The notes under the pieces are model-generated. The model had not been told where the DNA came from, searched no databases, and saw nothing but the letters and a program-made list of their open reading frames with translations. This document shows positions 7,777 through 16,026 of a stretch of DNA of 38,927 bases, piece after piece; position 1 is the stretch's first letter, and every line of letters begins with the position of its first letter. A program made the translations under genes and the position numbers. This stretch comes from Geothrix sp. (GTDB lineage Bacteria; Acidobacteriota; Holophagae; Holophagales; Holophagaceae): NCBI GenBank assembly GCA_030824075.1, contig JAVBYJ010000027.1, forward strand, positions 1-38,927, written 5' to 3'.

Positions 7777-8805
7777 ATGCGACCCATCGACCTCCGCTCC
7801 GACACTGTCACTCAGCCCTCGCCCGACATGCGTGCGGCCATGGCCGCCGCGGAGGTCGGAGACGATGTGCTGGAGCGCGATCCCACCCTGGCCCGCCTGG
7901 AAGTCCGCGTGGCGGACCTGCTGGGCATGGAGGCGGCCCTGTGGGTGCCCTCGGGCTGCATGGGCAACGTGATCGGCCTGATGCTGCACCTGAAGCGCGG
8001 CGACCGGTTCCTGGCACCCGCCCAGGCCCATGTGCTGGGCTCTGAATTGGGCACGGCGGCCTGGCTGGCGGGCGGTATGCCCGAGGCCCTGGCCTGGGAG
8101 GGCGGGCCCGGCCGTCCCACACCCGCGCAGGTGACGAAGACCGCCGGATCACCGGGGCCCTACTATTCGCTATGCACCACGCTGCTCTGCCTGGAGAACA
8201 CGCACAATTTCGCGGGTGGCACGGTGACACCGCAGGCGGAGCATCGCGCCCTGGTGGCTGCCGCCAAGGCCGCGAAGCTGGCCGTGCACCTGGATGGCGC
8301 GCGGCTCTGGCATGCGGCCGCGGCTCTGGGCCTTCCGCCCTCGGCCCTGACGGAGGGTGTGGACACGGTGCAGGTCTGCCTCAGCAAGGGGCTGGGGGCC
8401 CCCATGGGGTCGCTGGTCTGCGGCTCCAAACCCGCCATGGCCGAGGCTCGGAGACTGCGCAAGATGCTGGGTGGTGGAGTCCGCCAGGGCGGGGTCATGG
8501 GGGCCGCAGGGCTGGTGGCCCTGGACTACCTGCCCCGGATCCCCGAAGACCATGCCAAGACCCAGCGCCTCGCTGAAGGGCTGCGGGGTTTCGGCATCGC
8601 CGCTCCCGTGCCGGAGACCAACATCCTGCTGGTCCCCGTGCCCGATGCGACCCTGGCCCTGGCCACGCTGGAATCCGCCGGCGTCCGGACGCTGCCGGTG
8701 GGACCGGCCATCCGTTTCATCCCCCACCGCGATCTGGCCATGGCCGATATCGAAGAGGCCTTGCGCCGCATCGAACCCGTGGCCCACCTGCTGCGGAGAG
8801 CTTGA
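7777..8805 (+). CDS. low-specificity L-threonine aldolase
   Basis: A 342-residue PLP enzyme of the aspartate-aminotransferase fold that cleaves L-threonine or L-allo-threonine to glycine and acetaldehyde. It begins with the family hallmark IDLRSDTVTQPS. It contains GDDVLERDPT, then the LENTHNFAGGTV segment and HLDGARLWHAA, and the PLP-binding lysine in VCLSKGLGAPMGS (K204). The ATG at 7777 puts IDLRSDT at residue 3, as usual; a TTG at 7765 is possible, but neither has a strong Shine-Dalgarno. The next gene begins two bases after the stop. Confidence 0.92.
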   Translation: MRPIDLRSDTVTQPSPDMRAAMAAAEVGDDVLERDPTLARLEVRVADLLGMEAALWVPSGCMGNVIGLMLHLKRGDRFLAPAQAHVLGSELGTAAWLAGGMPEALAWEGGPGRPTPAQVTKTAGSPGPYYSLCTTLLCLENTHNFAGGTVTPQAEHRALVAAAKAAKLAVHLDGARLWHAAAALGLPPSALTEGVDTVQVCLSKGLGAPMGSLVCGSKPAMAEARRLRKMLGGGVRQGGVMGAAGLVALDYLPRIPEDHAKTQRLAEGLRGFGIAAPVPETNILLVPVPDATLALATLESAGVRTLPVGPAIRFIPHRDLAMADIEEALRRIEPVAHLLRRA

Positions 8806-8807
8806 GG

Positions 8808-9677
8808 ATGAGATCCCGCCCCGCGATCGCTGCCACCCTGCTGGGCGCCATCCTCGCCGTGGTCGGGTACCTGGTGTACCTGGGCGGGCTGGTGCCCGTG
8901 CCGCTTGCCGAAGGCCGGGATCGCTTCGTCTTGGCGAACCAGGAATTCGGGGAAGAGGCGCTGCGGTTGGAGGCTCTGATGCCTGCGGGGGAGGGATTGG
9001 ATGCCTTCCTGGCCGCTCAGTCCGATCTCACGTTGATCGAGCAGGCACCGGATGGTGGCTGGGTGGGACAGCTGATCTCTGGACTCCAGACCTCTCGCCA
9101 TGGGCGGCGGTGGCGGATCACGGTTCGACCGGGCTGGCGAATGCAGGACGGCTCCACCCTCGATGCGGCCCGGATTGGAACGGTCCTCCGTCCGGAGGTC
9201 GGGCGGCTGGGAGGAGGGCTCCGCGTGATCGATCCGATGACGCTCGAGTTCCGGTTCAAGTCGCGGAAGGATGACCTGCCCCGGTTTCTCGCCTCATGGC
9301 GGGTGCCGGGCAGCGGTCCCTTCATCCGCAAGGGAAACACCCTGGTCCGCTTCGACCGGTTCCTCCACGGGCGTGCAGGTGTTGCCGGGCTGACCGTGCT
9401 CACGGACCTGGCCCTCATGGAAAGCAGAGCGTGGGCCGAGGGACTGGCCTCGGCCCGCTGGGCCTGGGCGGTGTTCCCCGGCCACATGGCGCCCGAGGAC
9501 ATGGCGAAGGTGCGATTGGCGCCCTACGACGAGATCCGCATGAAGGATGGAAGTGTCTGGTTCCTCTCCCGGCGCATGCGCCGTCTCCGGCCGAAGGCGG
9601 AGGACTGGACCCGTACTCGCCTCTTCGGTGCGTGGAAGGGCGCCATGGACCTGCCCTACGATCCCCTGGGGATGTGA
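8808..9677 (+). CDS. membrane-anchored, reduced solute-binding-protein-like protein
   Basis: A 289-residue protein with an N-terminal hydrophobic segment (residues ~6-26) that reads as a signal anchor or uncleaved signal peptide. The rest follows the order of family-5 (peptide/nickel) solute-binding proteins. WVGQLISGLQTS is followed by RRWRITVRPGWRMQDGSTLD, which matches the family pattern of a Trp-rich strand, LRPG and DGxPLTA. Then come VIDPMTLEFRF and GSGPFIRKGNTLVRF. It is only a little over half the usual ~500 residues and lacks most of the second lobe. There is no permease or ATPase gene beside it. Its ATG follows the aldolase stop by two bases. The homology is my pattern reading and is not certain. 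Confidence 0.65.
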   Translation: MRSRPAIAATLLGAILAVVGYLVYLGGLVPVPLAEGRDRFVLANQEFGEEALRLEALMPAGEGLDAFLAAQSDLTLIEQAPDGGWVGQLISGLQTSRHGRRWRITVRPGWRMQDGSTLDAARIGTVLRPEVGRLGGGLRVIDPMTLEFRFKSRKDDLPRFLASWRVPGSGPFIRKGNTLVRFDRFLHGRAGVAGLTVLTDLALMESRAWAEGLASARWAWAVFPGHMAPEDMAKVRLAPYDEIRMKDGSVWFLSRRMRRLRPKAEDWTRTRLFGAWKGAMDLPYDPLGM

Positions 9678-9739
9678 GGGCTCCAAGCACCCGACCCGGA
9701 TCAGCGCCTTCCGTGGGGGTCATGCGATCCTGGGCTCGG

Positions 9740-9770
9740 TTGAAAACCGCTTGAATGGGATCGAGATAAC
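9740..9770 (+). promoter_or_regulatory. possible promoter for the CHASE histidine kinase gene
   Basis: In the 166-base gap before the kinase gene, TTGAAA (9740-9745) and GATAAC (9765-9770) are spaced by 19 bases, which is longer than ideal. The rest of the gap shows no ORF or hairpin of note. Confidence 0.25.
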
Positions 9771-9843
9771 AAGGGAAGCTGGCCTCAACCTGGACCCTGC
9801 GACCCCGCTCCGTTCAGGGGACGGTTCACGGAGGGATCACACG

Positions 9844-11886
9844 ATGGGCTGGAAGGGCCTCGATCCGCTCCGGGGGCTGAGGGTGTCCTGGATCGTCCTG
9901 CCGGTCTGCCTGCTGCTGTCGCTGGCCGGGTGGGCCTGGATGCGGGATCGCGTGGCCCGAGAGGTCGGCGAGGCGCTCCAGCGCCGGGGGGACCTGCTAC
10001 GGGTGACCGTGGAGGAACACACCCGCACCTACGCCGCGACCCTGCAGGAGGCCGCGCTGCTGGTTCAGGTCCACGGGGGCAACCGCCTCGAAGTGCTCGA
10101 GGAGTTCCTGGACGAACTGCCCTTGCGGGGGGGCTTTTCGGGGTTCTACGGCGTGGGGTACGCGGAGCGGGAGCCACCCAATCCTGCCTTTGAGGACCGC
10201 ATTCAGACCGTGGCGATCGCGGCCATGGACGATCACCGCAGCCACCTGGTCGGGTTGGATCACATGGCCATCCCGCCGCGCGCCGAAGCCATCCTCCGGG
10301 CCCGCGACACCGGCCGCATCGCGATCACCCAGCCGCTGAACCTTCGGGTGGATTCCCCCAGCGCGGCCCCCGGGAGCGTGGTGATCTACCTTCCGGTGTA
10401 CCGCGGATTCTCCACGCCGACGGACACCGCTTCCCGGGCCTCGAAGCTATCGGGCGTCATCTTCAGTCCCCTTCCGCTTCGGCCCTTCATCGAGGCCCTG
10501 GGACCTGCCCTGGAGGACGGCGTTCTCATCCATATCCGCGATGAGGTCAGCGGGCTGGGGGTCTACCAGAGCGAGGGGTGGGCTTCGGGCGAGGCCCATT
10601 CCAGCTCCGACCTCGCAAGGTCCCGCGTCCAGGTCGGCGGCAGGATCTGGACCGTCCAGTTGCAGGCCACTCCCAAGTTCCTCGACCGGATCTCCTACCA
10701 CCGGACGGGCCAGTGGCTGGTGGTCCTGCTGATGGTAAGCTTCCTTTTCTTCGCCACTTCCGCGGCCCTGGAGGGTGCCCGGGGCCGGGCCGTTCGGATG
10801 GCCGAGGTGCTTTCCGCGGAGTCGCGGGCGACGGCGACCCGGATCCAGGCATTGCTGGAGGCCATGCCCGACCTGGTCTTCCTTCTCGACCTGGAGGGGC
10901 GATTTCTGGACTTCCACGCACCGCCCGGCCTGGAGCCGATCCTGCCTCCGGGAGCCTTTCTCGGGAGGACCCCCTCGGAAGTTCTTCCATCCGAGGTCGC
11001 CCAAGCGATGGAGCGGGGCCTCAGCCAGATCCGGCTTTCAGGCCGTCCAGTGGCCCTGGAATACACCCTTGGGGACGGGCCCGCGTTGCGTCATTTCGAA
11101 GGGCGGCTGGTATCCGCGGGGCCCGACCGAGTGCTCGGCCTGGTGCGGGATGTCACGGAACGACACCAGATGGAGTGGGCCCTGAGCCAGGCGCGCAAAA
11201 GCGAAAGCCTGGAGATGATGGCTGGTGGGACCGCCCACGACCTCAACAACCTCTTCCAGGGCCTTGTGGGATACCTGGATTTGGCCCTTGCCGACCCCCC
11301 GCACTCAGGGGATCGGACCCTCCTGCTCCAGAGGATGCAGGGTCTGCTGCAACGCGGGATCAAGCTGTCGGGCGAGCTGCTGCTGTACACCGGGAGGGGG
11401 TTCCGCGTGCGGGAATCCCTGAACCTCCAGGCCCTCGTGGCGGCGGATGCTTCGGCGGACTCCGTTCGATGCGAGTCGCATGAAGCCGAACCCCGGATCG
11501 AGGGGGATCCTAACCAGATCGCCCGGTTGATCCGCATTCTGGTCGAGAATGCACTGGAGGCCACACCGAAGGGGAGCAGGAAACCCCATCTGCTCATCGA
11601 CCGGATCGAGGTCGGTCAGATGGAACGAGAGGAAGGTGTGTGGCCTCGGACACCCGATCCCGGACGGTACCTGATGCTGCAGGTGGAGGACGAAGGGGAA
11701 GGCATCACCGACGAGGGCCTCAACCAGATTTTCGATCCCTTCTACAGCACCCGGGGCGTCGGGAGGGGGCTGGGCCTGTCGGCGGCCCTGGGCATCGTCC
11801 GGGGCCATGGGGGCTTCATCCAGGTGGTCTCTCGGCGCGGGGAGGGGACGCGGATCCGGGTGCTGTTTCCGGTGGATCCGGCCTGA
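9844..11886 (+). CDS. CHASE-PAS sensor histidine kinase
   Basis: A 680-residue membrane sensor. Helix 1 is at residues 14-32, followed by an extracytoplasmic CHASE-type domain (~60-285, with GFSGFYGVGYAERE) and helix 2 (~291-309). A PAS domain (~334-450) precedes the dimerisation/phosphoacceptor helix with H465 in GGTAHDLNNLFQG. The C-terminal ATPase has an N-box (RILVENALEA), G1 (VEDEGEGITDEG), F-box (IFDPFYST) and G2 (GRGLGLSAALG). The HDLNNLFQG H-box belongs to the NtrB-like/HATPase group often paired with receiver proteins; no receiver is adjacent. GGAGG lies nine bases before the ATG. An in-frame opening from 9547 is rejected because it overlaps the preceding gene. CHASE domains usually sense small ligands; the ligand here is unknown. 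Confidence 0.9.
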   Translation: MGWKGLDPLRGLRVSWIVLPVCLLLSLAGWAWMRDRVAREVGEALQRRGDLLRVTVEEHTRTYAATLQEAALLVQVHGGNRLEVLEEFLDELPLRGGFSGFYGVGYAEREPPNPAFEDRIQTVAIAAMDDHRSHLVGLDHMAIPPRAEAILRARDTGRIAITQPLNLRVDSPSAAPGSVVIYLPVYRGFSTPTDTASRASKLSGVIFSPLPLRPFIEALGPALEDGVLIHIRDEVSGLGVYQSEGWASGEAHSSSDLARSRVQVGGRIWTVQLQATPKFLDRISYHRTGQWLVVLLMVSFLFFATSAALEGARGRAVRMAEVLSAESRATATRIQALLEAMPDLVFLLDLEGRFLDFHAPPGLEPILPPGAFLGRTPSEVLPSEVAQAMERGLSQIRLSGRPVALEYTLGDGPALRHFEGRLVSAGPDRVLGLVRDVTERHQMEWALSQARKSESLEMMAGGTAHDLNNLFQGLVGYLDLALADPPHSGDRTLLLQRMQGLLQRGIKLSGELLLYTGRGFRVRESLNLQALVAADASADSVRCESHEAEPRIEGDPNQIARLIRILVENALEATPKGSRKPHLLIDRIEVGQMEREEGVWPRTPDPGRYLMLQVEDEGEGITDEGLNQIFDPFYSTRGVGRGLGLSAALGIVRGHGGFIQVVSRRGEGTRIRVLFPVDPA

Positions 11887-11967
11887 GCGCCGACCACTTG
11901 GCTGAATGGGCTTTGGCGGCTGCGCCTCATCCAGCGCTGTTCATAGGAATGGCCATGCCGGACCTCC

Positions 11968-12843
11968 TCACTCCAGATTCGCCGCCTGCTCTCGGATCTG
12001 ATCCAGCACGCCCTTGGCTTCCATGACGGCGCGGGTCATGTCGATGCGTTTGCACTTGCTGCCGGTGGTGTTGAGTTCGCGTAGCACTTCCTGGCACCAG
12101 ACGTCCACGGCCTTGCCTTCGATGCGGCCTTGGGCCAGGCGCTCGGCAAAGTCGTCGAGGTGGGCGGCGAGGCGGGTGAGTTCCTCGCGCACATCCTGGC
12201 GTTCGGCGAGGACACCGGCTTCGGCCAACAGGCGTTCCGCTGGGAGTTGGCCCGCGAGACGGGCATCCTCCAGGATCTGCTCGATGCGCTGGCGGTAGAG
12301 GCCCGGGAGTTCGGTGGCCTGGGTTTCGGCCTCGGACCGGAGCCGTTCGCGAAGGGAGAGGAGCCGGGCCAAGCCGTCCTCGAAGAAGGGGCGCAGGCGG
12401 TCCGCCTCTTTGGTGCGCCCCGCGTTCCAGATGTCCAGCAGGGCCTTCAGGGCTTCGCGGACGGGGGTCTCCATGCGTTCGCCGAGATCCGATGCGGGGG
12501 CCTGGAAGGCGCCGGGGAGGCGGAAGAAGGCCTCGGCGGTGAGGGGTGGCAGGTTCAACCCTTCCGCGTCCTCCTGCCAGCTCTTGGCCACGGCACGCAG
12601 GAGGGCACGGTTCATCTGGGGTTCGAGGGAGGGCTCGTCCTGAACCTCGACCATCAGGTCGAGCTTGCCGCGCTGGGCGGTTTCGCGCACCTGGGCACGG
12701 ATCCCGGCTTCCAGGGGAAACAGCGCCGGAGGCAGGCGCAGGCTCAGGTCCAGGGACTTGGAATTGACGCTGCGGAGGGTAATCCGCAGTTGACCGGCCT
12801 CCAGTGGGCGGATGATCTCTGCGAAGGCGGTCATGGATTTCAC
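11968..12843 (-). CDS. YicC/YloC family endoribonuclease
   Basis: A 291-residue cytoplasmic protein of the YicC-like family. It begins MKSMTAFAE, matching the family start M-x-SMTGF, contains ITLRSVNSKSLDLSLRLP, and ends with the conserved ELNTTGSKCKRIDMTRAVMEAK region (shown here in outline), in which the usual EANTxGSK pattern is recognisable. Members are RNA endonucleases implicated in stress and stationary-phase RNA turnover. The start is GTG at 12843 with AGGAG seven bases upstream; the 17-residue upstream extension would begin in a palindromic repeat and is rejected. It is convergent with the CHASE kinase gene across an 81-base gap with no convincing terminator. Confidence 0.88.
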   Translation of the reverse strand: MKSMTAFAEIIRPLEAGQLRITLRSVNSKSLDLSLRLPPALFPLEAGIRAQVRETAQRGKLDLMVEVQDEPSLEPQMNRALLRAVAKSWQEDAEGLNLPPLTAEAFFRLPGAFQAPASDLGERMETPVREALKALLDIWNAGRTKEADRLRPFFEDGLARLLSLRERLRSEAETQATELPGLYRQRIEQILEDARLAGQLPAERLLAEAGVLAERQDVREELTRLAAHLDDFAERLAQGRIEGKAVDVWCQEVLRELNTTGSKCKRIDMTRAVMEAKGVLDQIREQAANLE

Positions 12844-12878
12844 GGGGGCGCTCCTGGGCCATGGGACAGAACAAGATT

Positions 12879-12943
12879 GATCCACAGATTGCACAAATTC
12901 ACACGGATTCCCTGAGTTCTGGGATCCGTGAGATCTGTGGATC
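12879..12943. repeat. palindromic intergenic repeat (GATCCACAGAT type)
   Basis: GATCCACAGAT (12879-12889) is perfectly complementary to ATCTGTGGATC (12933-12943). Nested inside, CACGGAT (12902-12908) pairs with ATCCGTG (12924-12930), with TCCC/GGGA extending towards the loop. The whole folds into a long hairpin between leuD and yicC. It has no T-run, so it is not a standard terminator. ATCCACAGATT-type palindromes are seen as interspersed intergenic repeats in many bacteria. Confidence 0.7.
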
Positions 12944-12957
12944 CTTCGTTCTTTCGA

Positions 12958-13560
12958 TCAGTGGCTCCGAATTTCCAGCCAGGGGGCTTCGACGCGGCGG
13001 CGGGCTTCGTAGGCGGCGATGTCGGCCAGGTTCGCTTCGGTGCGGCGGATCTCGTCCAGGCCCTCCAGCAGCACCGCCTTGCAGGCGGGTTCGATCTCGA
13101 AAGGGAAGGTGTGCCCGCCGCCGCGCACCTGCTGGGCTGGCAGGTCCACGGTGAGCGGGCCTTCCATCGAGGCGAGGGTTTCAAGGATCTCCATGGGGAG
13201 CTGTACCGGGAGCAGGCCGTTGGCGAAACAGTTGGTGAAGAAGATGTCGGCGAAGCTGGGCGCGAGGAGGGCGCGGATGCCGAAATCTTTCAGGGCCCAG
13301 GGGGCGTGTTCGCGGCTGGAGCCGCAGCCGAAGTTGGGTCCGGCAAGCAGGATCGAGGCTTGCCTGTAGGGCGCCTGGTTGAGGACAAAGTCCGGTCGCT
13401 CCCGGCCTTCGGCGTCGTAGCGCCATTCGTGGAAGAGATGCCGGCCCAGGCCTGAGCGCACCAGGGTGGTGAGGAACTGCTTCGGGATGATGAGGTCGGT
13501 GTCGATGTGGCTGCGCAGCAGGGGTGCCGCGATGCCGGTGAGGGTCGTGAAGGGTTCCAT
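12958..13560 (-). CDS. leuD: 3-isopropylmalate dehydratase small subunit
   Basis: A 200-residue LeuD. With LeuC it isomerises 2-isopropylmalate to 3-isopropylmalate in leucine synthesis. Landmarks are AAPLLRSHIDTDLIIPKQFL near the start, FGCGSSREHAPWAL (residues ~79-92) and GIRALLAPSFADIFFTNCF. Length is normal for the bacterial type. Its ATG comes one base after the leuC stop, so the subunits are coupled at translation. Confidence 0.96.
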   Translation of the reverse strand: MEPFTTLTGIAAPLLRSHIDTDLIIPKQFLTTLVRSGLGRHLFHEWRYDAEGRERPDFVLNQAPYRQASILLAGPNFGCGSSREHAPWALKDFGIRALLAPSFADIFFTNCFANGLLPVQLPMEILETLASMEGPLTVDLPAQQVRGGGHTFPFEIEPACKAVLLEGLDEIRRTEANLADIAAYEARRRVEAPWLEIRSH

Positions 13561-13561
13561 C

Positions 13562-14971
13562 TCACATCTCCATCAGGCGACGGACATCGGTGAAGCGGCC
13601 CGTCACGGCGGCGGCGGCGGCCATGCCGGGGCTCACCAGGTGGGTGCGGCTGCCGCGGCCCTGGCGGCCTTCAAAATTGCGGTTGCTGGTGCTGGCGCAG
13701 CGGACACCCTCGGCGAGGCGATCCTCGTTCATGCCAAGGCACATGCTGCAGCCCGGCTGCCGCCACTCGAAGCCCGCCTCCAGGAAGATGCGGTCCAATC
13801 CTTCGGCTTCGGCCTGGGATTTCACGAGGCCGGAACCCGGCACCACCAGGGCGCGCACACCCGGGGCGACCTTCCGCCCGCGTGCCACGGCGGCGGCCTC
13901 CCGCAGATCCTCGATGCGACCGTTGGTGCAGGAGCCAATGAACACGGCCTGCAGCGGGATGGCCTCCATGGGGGTTCCCGGTCGCAGGTCCATGTACTCG
14001 AGGGCCCGGCGCATGGCCTCCCGCTCGTCGGCGGAGGCCGCTTCGGCGGGATCCGGCACGCGTCCTCCGATGTCCGTCACCCACTGGGGGCTGGTGCCCC
14101 AGGTGACCTGGGGGGCCAGGGAGCGGATGTCGAGGATGACCTCCTGGTCGAAGCTCGCCGCCTCGTCGGAGGCCAATGTTTGCCAGTGGGCGAGGGCGGC
14201 TTCCCACAGGGGCCCTTTGGGCGCCAGGGGGCGGCCATGGAGGTAGGCGAAGGTGGTGTCGTCGGGGGCCACCAGGCCTGAGCGGGCGCCCCCTTCGATG
14301 CTCATGTTGCAGAGCGTCATGCGGCCTTCCATGGACAGCGCCCGGACCGCGGGGCCCGTGAATTCCATGACATGGCCCGTGCCCCCCGCCGTGCCGATGC
14401 GGCCGATGAGGGCGAGGGCGAGGTCCTTCGCGCCGAGGCCCCGGGGCAGGGCGCCCTCGAAGCGGACCCGCAGGTTCCGCGACTTCCGCTGGGGCAGGGT
14501 CTGGGTGGCCAGGACATGTTCCACCTCGCTGGTGCCGATGCCGAAGGCCAGGGCTCCGAAGGCGCCGTGGGTGCTGGTGTGGCTATCGCCGCAGACGACG
14601 GTGGTGCCGGGGAGCGTGAATCCCTGTTCCGGACCCACCACGTGGACAATGCCCTGGCGTTCGTCCAACAGGGGCAGGTACGGCACGCCGTAGGTTTTCA
14701 CATTGGCTTCCAGGGCTTCCACCTGCAGGCGGCAGGTCAGGTCGGCGATGCCCTTTTCTTGATCGATCGTGGGCACGTTGTGATCCGCGACGGAGAGGAT
14801 GGCGTTCGGCCTGCGAAGAGGGCGCCCGGCCTCCCGGAGCCCTTCAAAGGCCTGGGGGCTGGTCACCTCATGCACCAGGTGCCGGTCGATGTAGAGCAGG
14901 CTGGTGCCATCGGCGCGGGTGGTGACCAGATGCTCGTCCCAGATCCGGTCGTAGAGGGTGCGGGGCGTCAT
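13562..14971 (-). CDS. leuC: 3-isopropylmalate dehydratase large subunit
   Basis: A 469-residue aconitase-family subunit carrying the [4Fe-4S] cluster that binds substrate. The cluster cysteines are visible as C348 (GSCTNG) and C408/C411 (GCSMCLG). The N-terminal [31 protein letters not shown] and the C-terminal [10 protein letters not shown] are all standard for the LeuC type 1 group. Its start overlaps the LysR gene stop by four bases (ATGA), which makes a LysR-leuC-leuD operon running divergently from leuA. Confidence 0.97.
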   Translation of the reverse strand: MTPRTLYDRIWDEHLVTTRADGTSLLYIDRHLVHEVTSPQAFEGLREAGRPLRRPNAILSVADHNVPTIDQEKGIADLTCRLQVEALEANVKTYGVPYLPLLDERQGIVHVVGPEQGFTLPGTTVVCGDSHTSTHGAFGALAFGIGTSEVEHVLATQTLPQRKSRNLRVRFEGALPRGLGAKDLALALIGRIGTAGGTGHVMEFTGPAVRALSMEGRMTLCNMSIEGGARSGLVAPDDTTFAYLHGRPLAPKGPLWEAALAHWQTLASDEAASFDQEVILDIRSLAPQVTWGTSPQWVTDIGGRVPDPAEAASADEREAMRRALEYMDLRPGTPMEAIPLQAVFIGSCTNGRIEDLREAAAVARGRKVAPGVRALVVPGSGLVKSQAEAEGLDRIFLEAGFEWRQPGCSMCLGMNEDRLAEGVRCASTSNRNFEGRQGRGSRTHLVSPGMAAAAAVTGRFTDVRRLMEM

Positions 14972-15888
14972 GGTTGCTTCCTCCTGGCGGCGGATGGCGT
15001 GCGCGTGAAATCGGTGGCTCGGATCTGTTGAAGGAAGGCTTTCGCCGCGTGCGACATGGCCTCCTCCCGGCGGGTGACGATGCGGATGAGCTTTTCCACC
15101 TGGAGTTCACGCACCGCGACTTCCACCAGGCGGCCCTGACGGATGGCCTCCACCACGGTCATCCGGGGCAGGATGGCCAGGCCCGCGCCGAGGGCGACGA
15201 ACTCCTGGATGGTGGACAGGGAGCCCAACTCCATGGTGATGCGCAGGGGCGTTTCGCAGCGGGAAAAGAGGTCGATGATGGCATTGCGGGTGGGAGTGAG
15301 GGCGTTGTGGGCCACGAAGGTCTCGCGGCCCAGGGCCTGGATGCCGATCTCCCGTCGCTTGGCGAGGCGGTGGCCCGCAGGCACCACCAGCACCATGTGG
15401 TCGCGGAGGATGACCTCGCTCACGAGCTCGGGGTGCATGGGGTCGTAGGAGACGAACCCCACATCGAGGCGGCGCTCAATGACTTCCGTGGGAATGCGTT
15501 CGGAGCTCTGCCGGTAGGCCTGGATCCGGATGGCGGGATGGGCCTTCTGGTAGGCGAGCAGCACCCGGGGGAGCAGGAACTCCGACACGCTTTCGTTGGC
15601 GCCGATGTTCAGCCGTCCCTGCTGGAGCCCCTTGAGCGAACCGAAGGTGTCGATGATCTGCTTGCGCAGGTCGAGCATGCGCTGAGCCAGGGGCAGCAGG
15701 GTGGTGCCCGCATCCGTGAGGGTGCCGCCCTTGGTGGTGCGGTCGAGGAGGGTCTCGCCCAATTCCTCCTCGAGCTTTTTCAGGGCGAGACTCACGGCGG
15801 GCTGGGTTCGGAAGAGGCGTTCCGCCGCGCGGGAGAAGCTCTTCTCCCGCGCCACCACCAGGAAGGTCTCCAGCTGCCCCAGGTCCAT
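14968..15888 (-). CDS. LysR-family regulator, probable leucine-pathway regulator
   Basis: A 306-residue LysR-type regulator. The N-terminal winged helix (residues 1-60) reads [20 protein letters not shown], then [17 protein letters not shown]. The effector-binding domain runs from ~90, with [29 protein letters not shown] and [14 protein letters not shown]. It is the first gene of the leuCD operon and divergent from leuA, the usual arrangement for a LysR protein that senses a pathway intermediate (2-isopropylmalate in known leu systems) and acts on the shared intergenic region. It could be closer to the CysB/CbbR-like groups by sequence; the leu role is inferred from position. Confidence 0.88.
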   Translation of the reverse strand: MDLGQLETFLVVAREKSFSRAAERLFRTQPAVSLALKKLEEELGETLLDRTTKGGTLTDAGTTLLPLAQRMLDLRKQIIDTFGSLKGLQQGRLNIGANESVSEFLLPRVLLAYQKAHPAIRIQAYRQSSERIPTEVIERRLDVGFVSYDPMHPELVSEVILRDHMVLVVPAGHRLAKRREIGIQALGRETFVAHNALTPTRNAIIDLFSRCETPLRITMELGSLSTIQEFVALGAGLAILPRMTVVEAIRQGRLVEVAVRELQVEKLIRIVTRREEAMSHAAKAFLQQIRATDFTRTPSAARRKQP

Positions 15889-16026
15889 GACGGCTCCCGC
15901 GTGAAGTGTAGGTTTTTAAGAATCACTTATGGAATCATAAATAAAATAAATTATATTAATAACACAAGACGCGGCATCGTCAGGTGATCCCTCCGGTCCA
16001 GGCCGGACCAAGGAGCCTTTCGAGCC
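15889..16026. promoter_or_regulatory. divergent LysR/leuA promoter-operator region
   Basis: The region is strikingly AT-rich against its surroundings (15911-15966). It contains a perfect inverted repeat TTATG-GAAT-CATAA (15927-15940) that fits the LysR T-N11-A rule. TATAAT on the minus strand (15955-15950) is a consensus -10 box towards the LysR gene. TATATT (15952-15957) is a possible -10 towards leuA; neither has a good -35, as expected for activator-dependent promoters. A five-pair hairpin, GGTCC-aggcc-GGACC (15995-16009), ends next to the AAGGAG of leuA. Confidence 0.6.

Noticed and set aside
11887..11967. A terminator between the convergent CHASE kinase and yicC genes
   Set aside because: Only a four-pair GGCG/CGCC stem without a T-tract is present, which is too weak to call.
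12879..12943. Hairpin after leuD considered as a Rho-independent terminator
   Set aside because: There is no T-run after the stem in either direction; the symmetric layout fits an interspersed palindromic repeat better.
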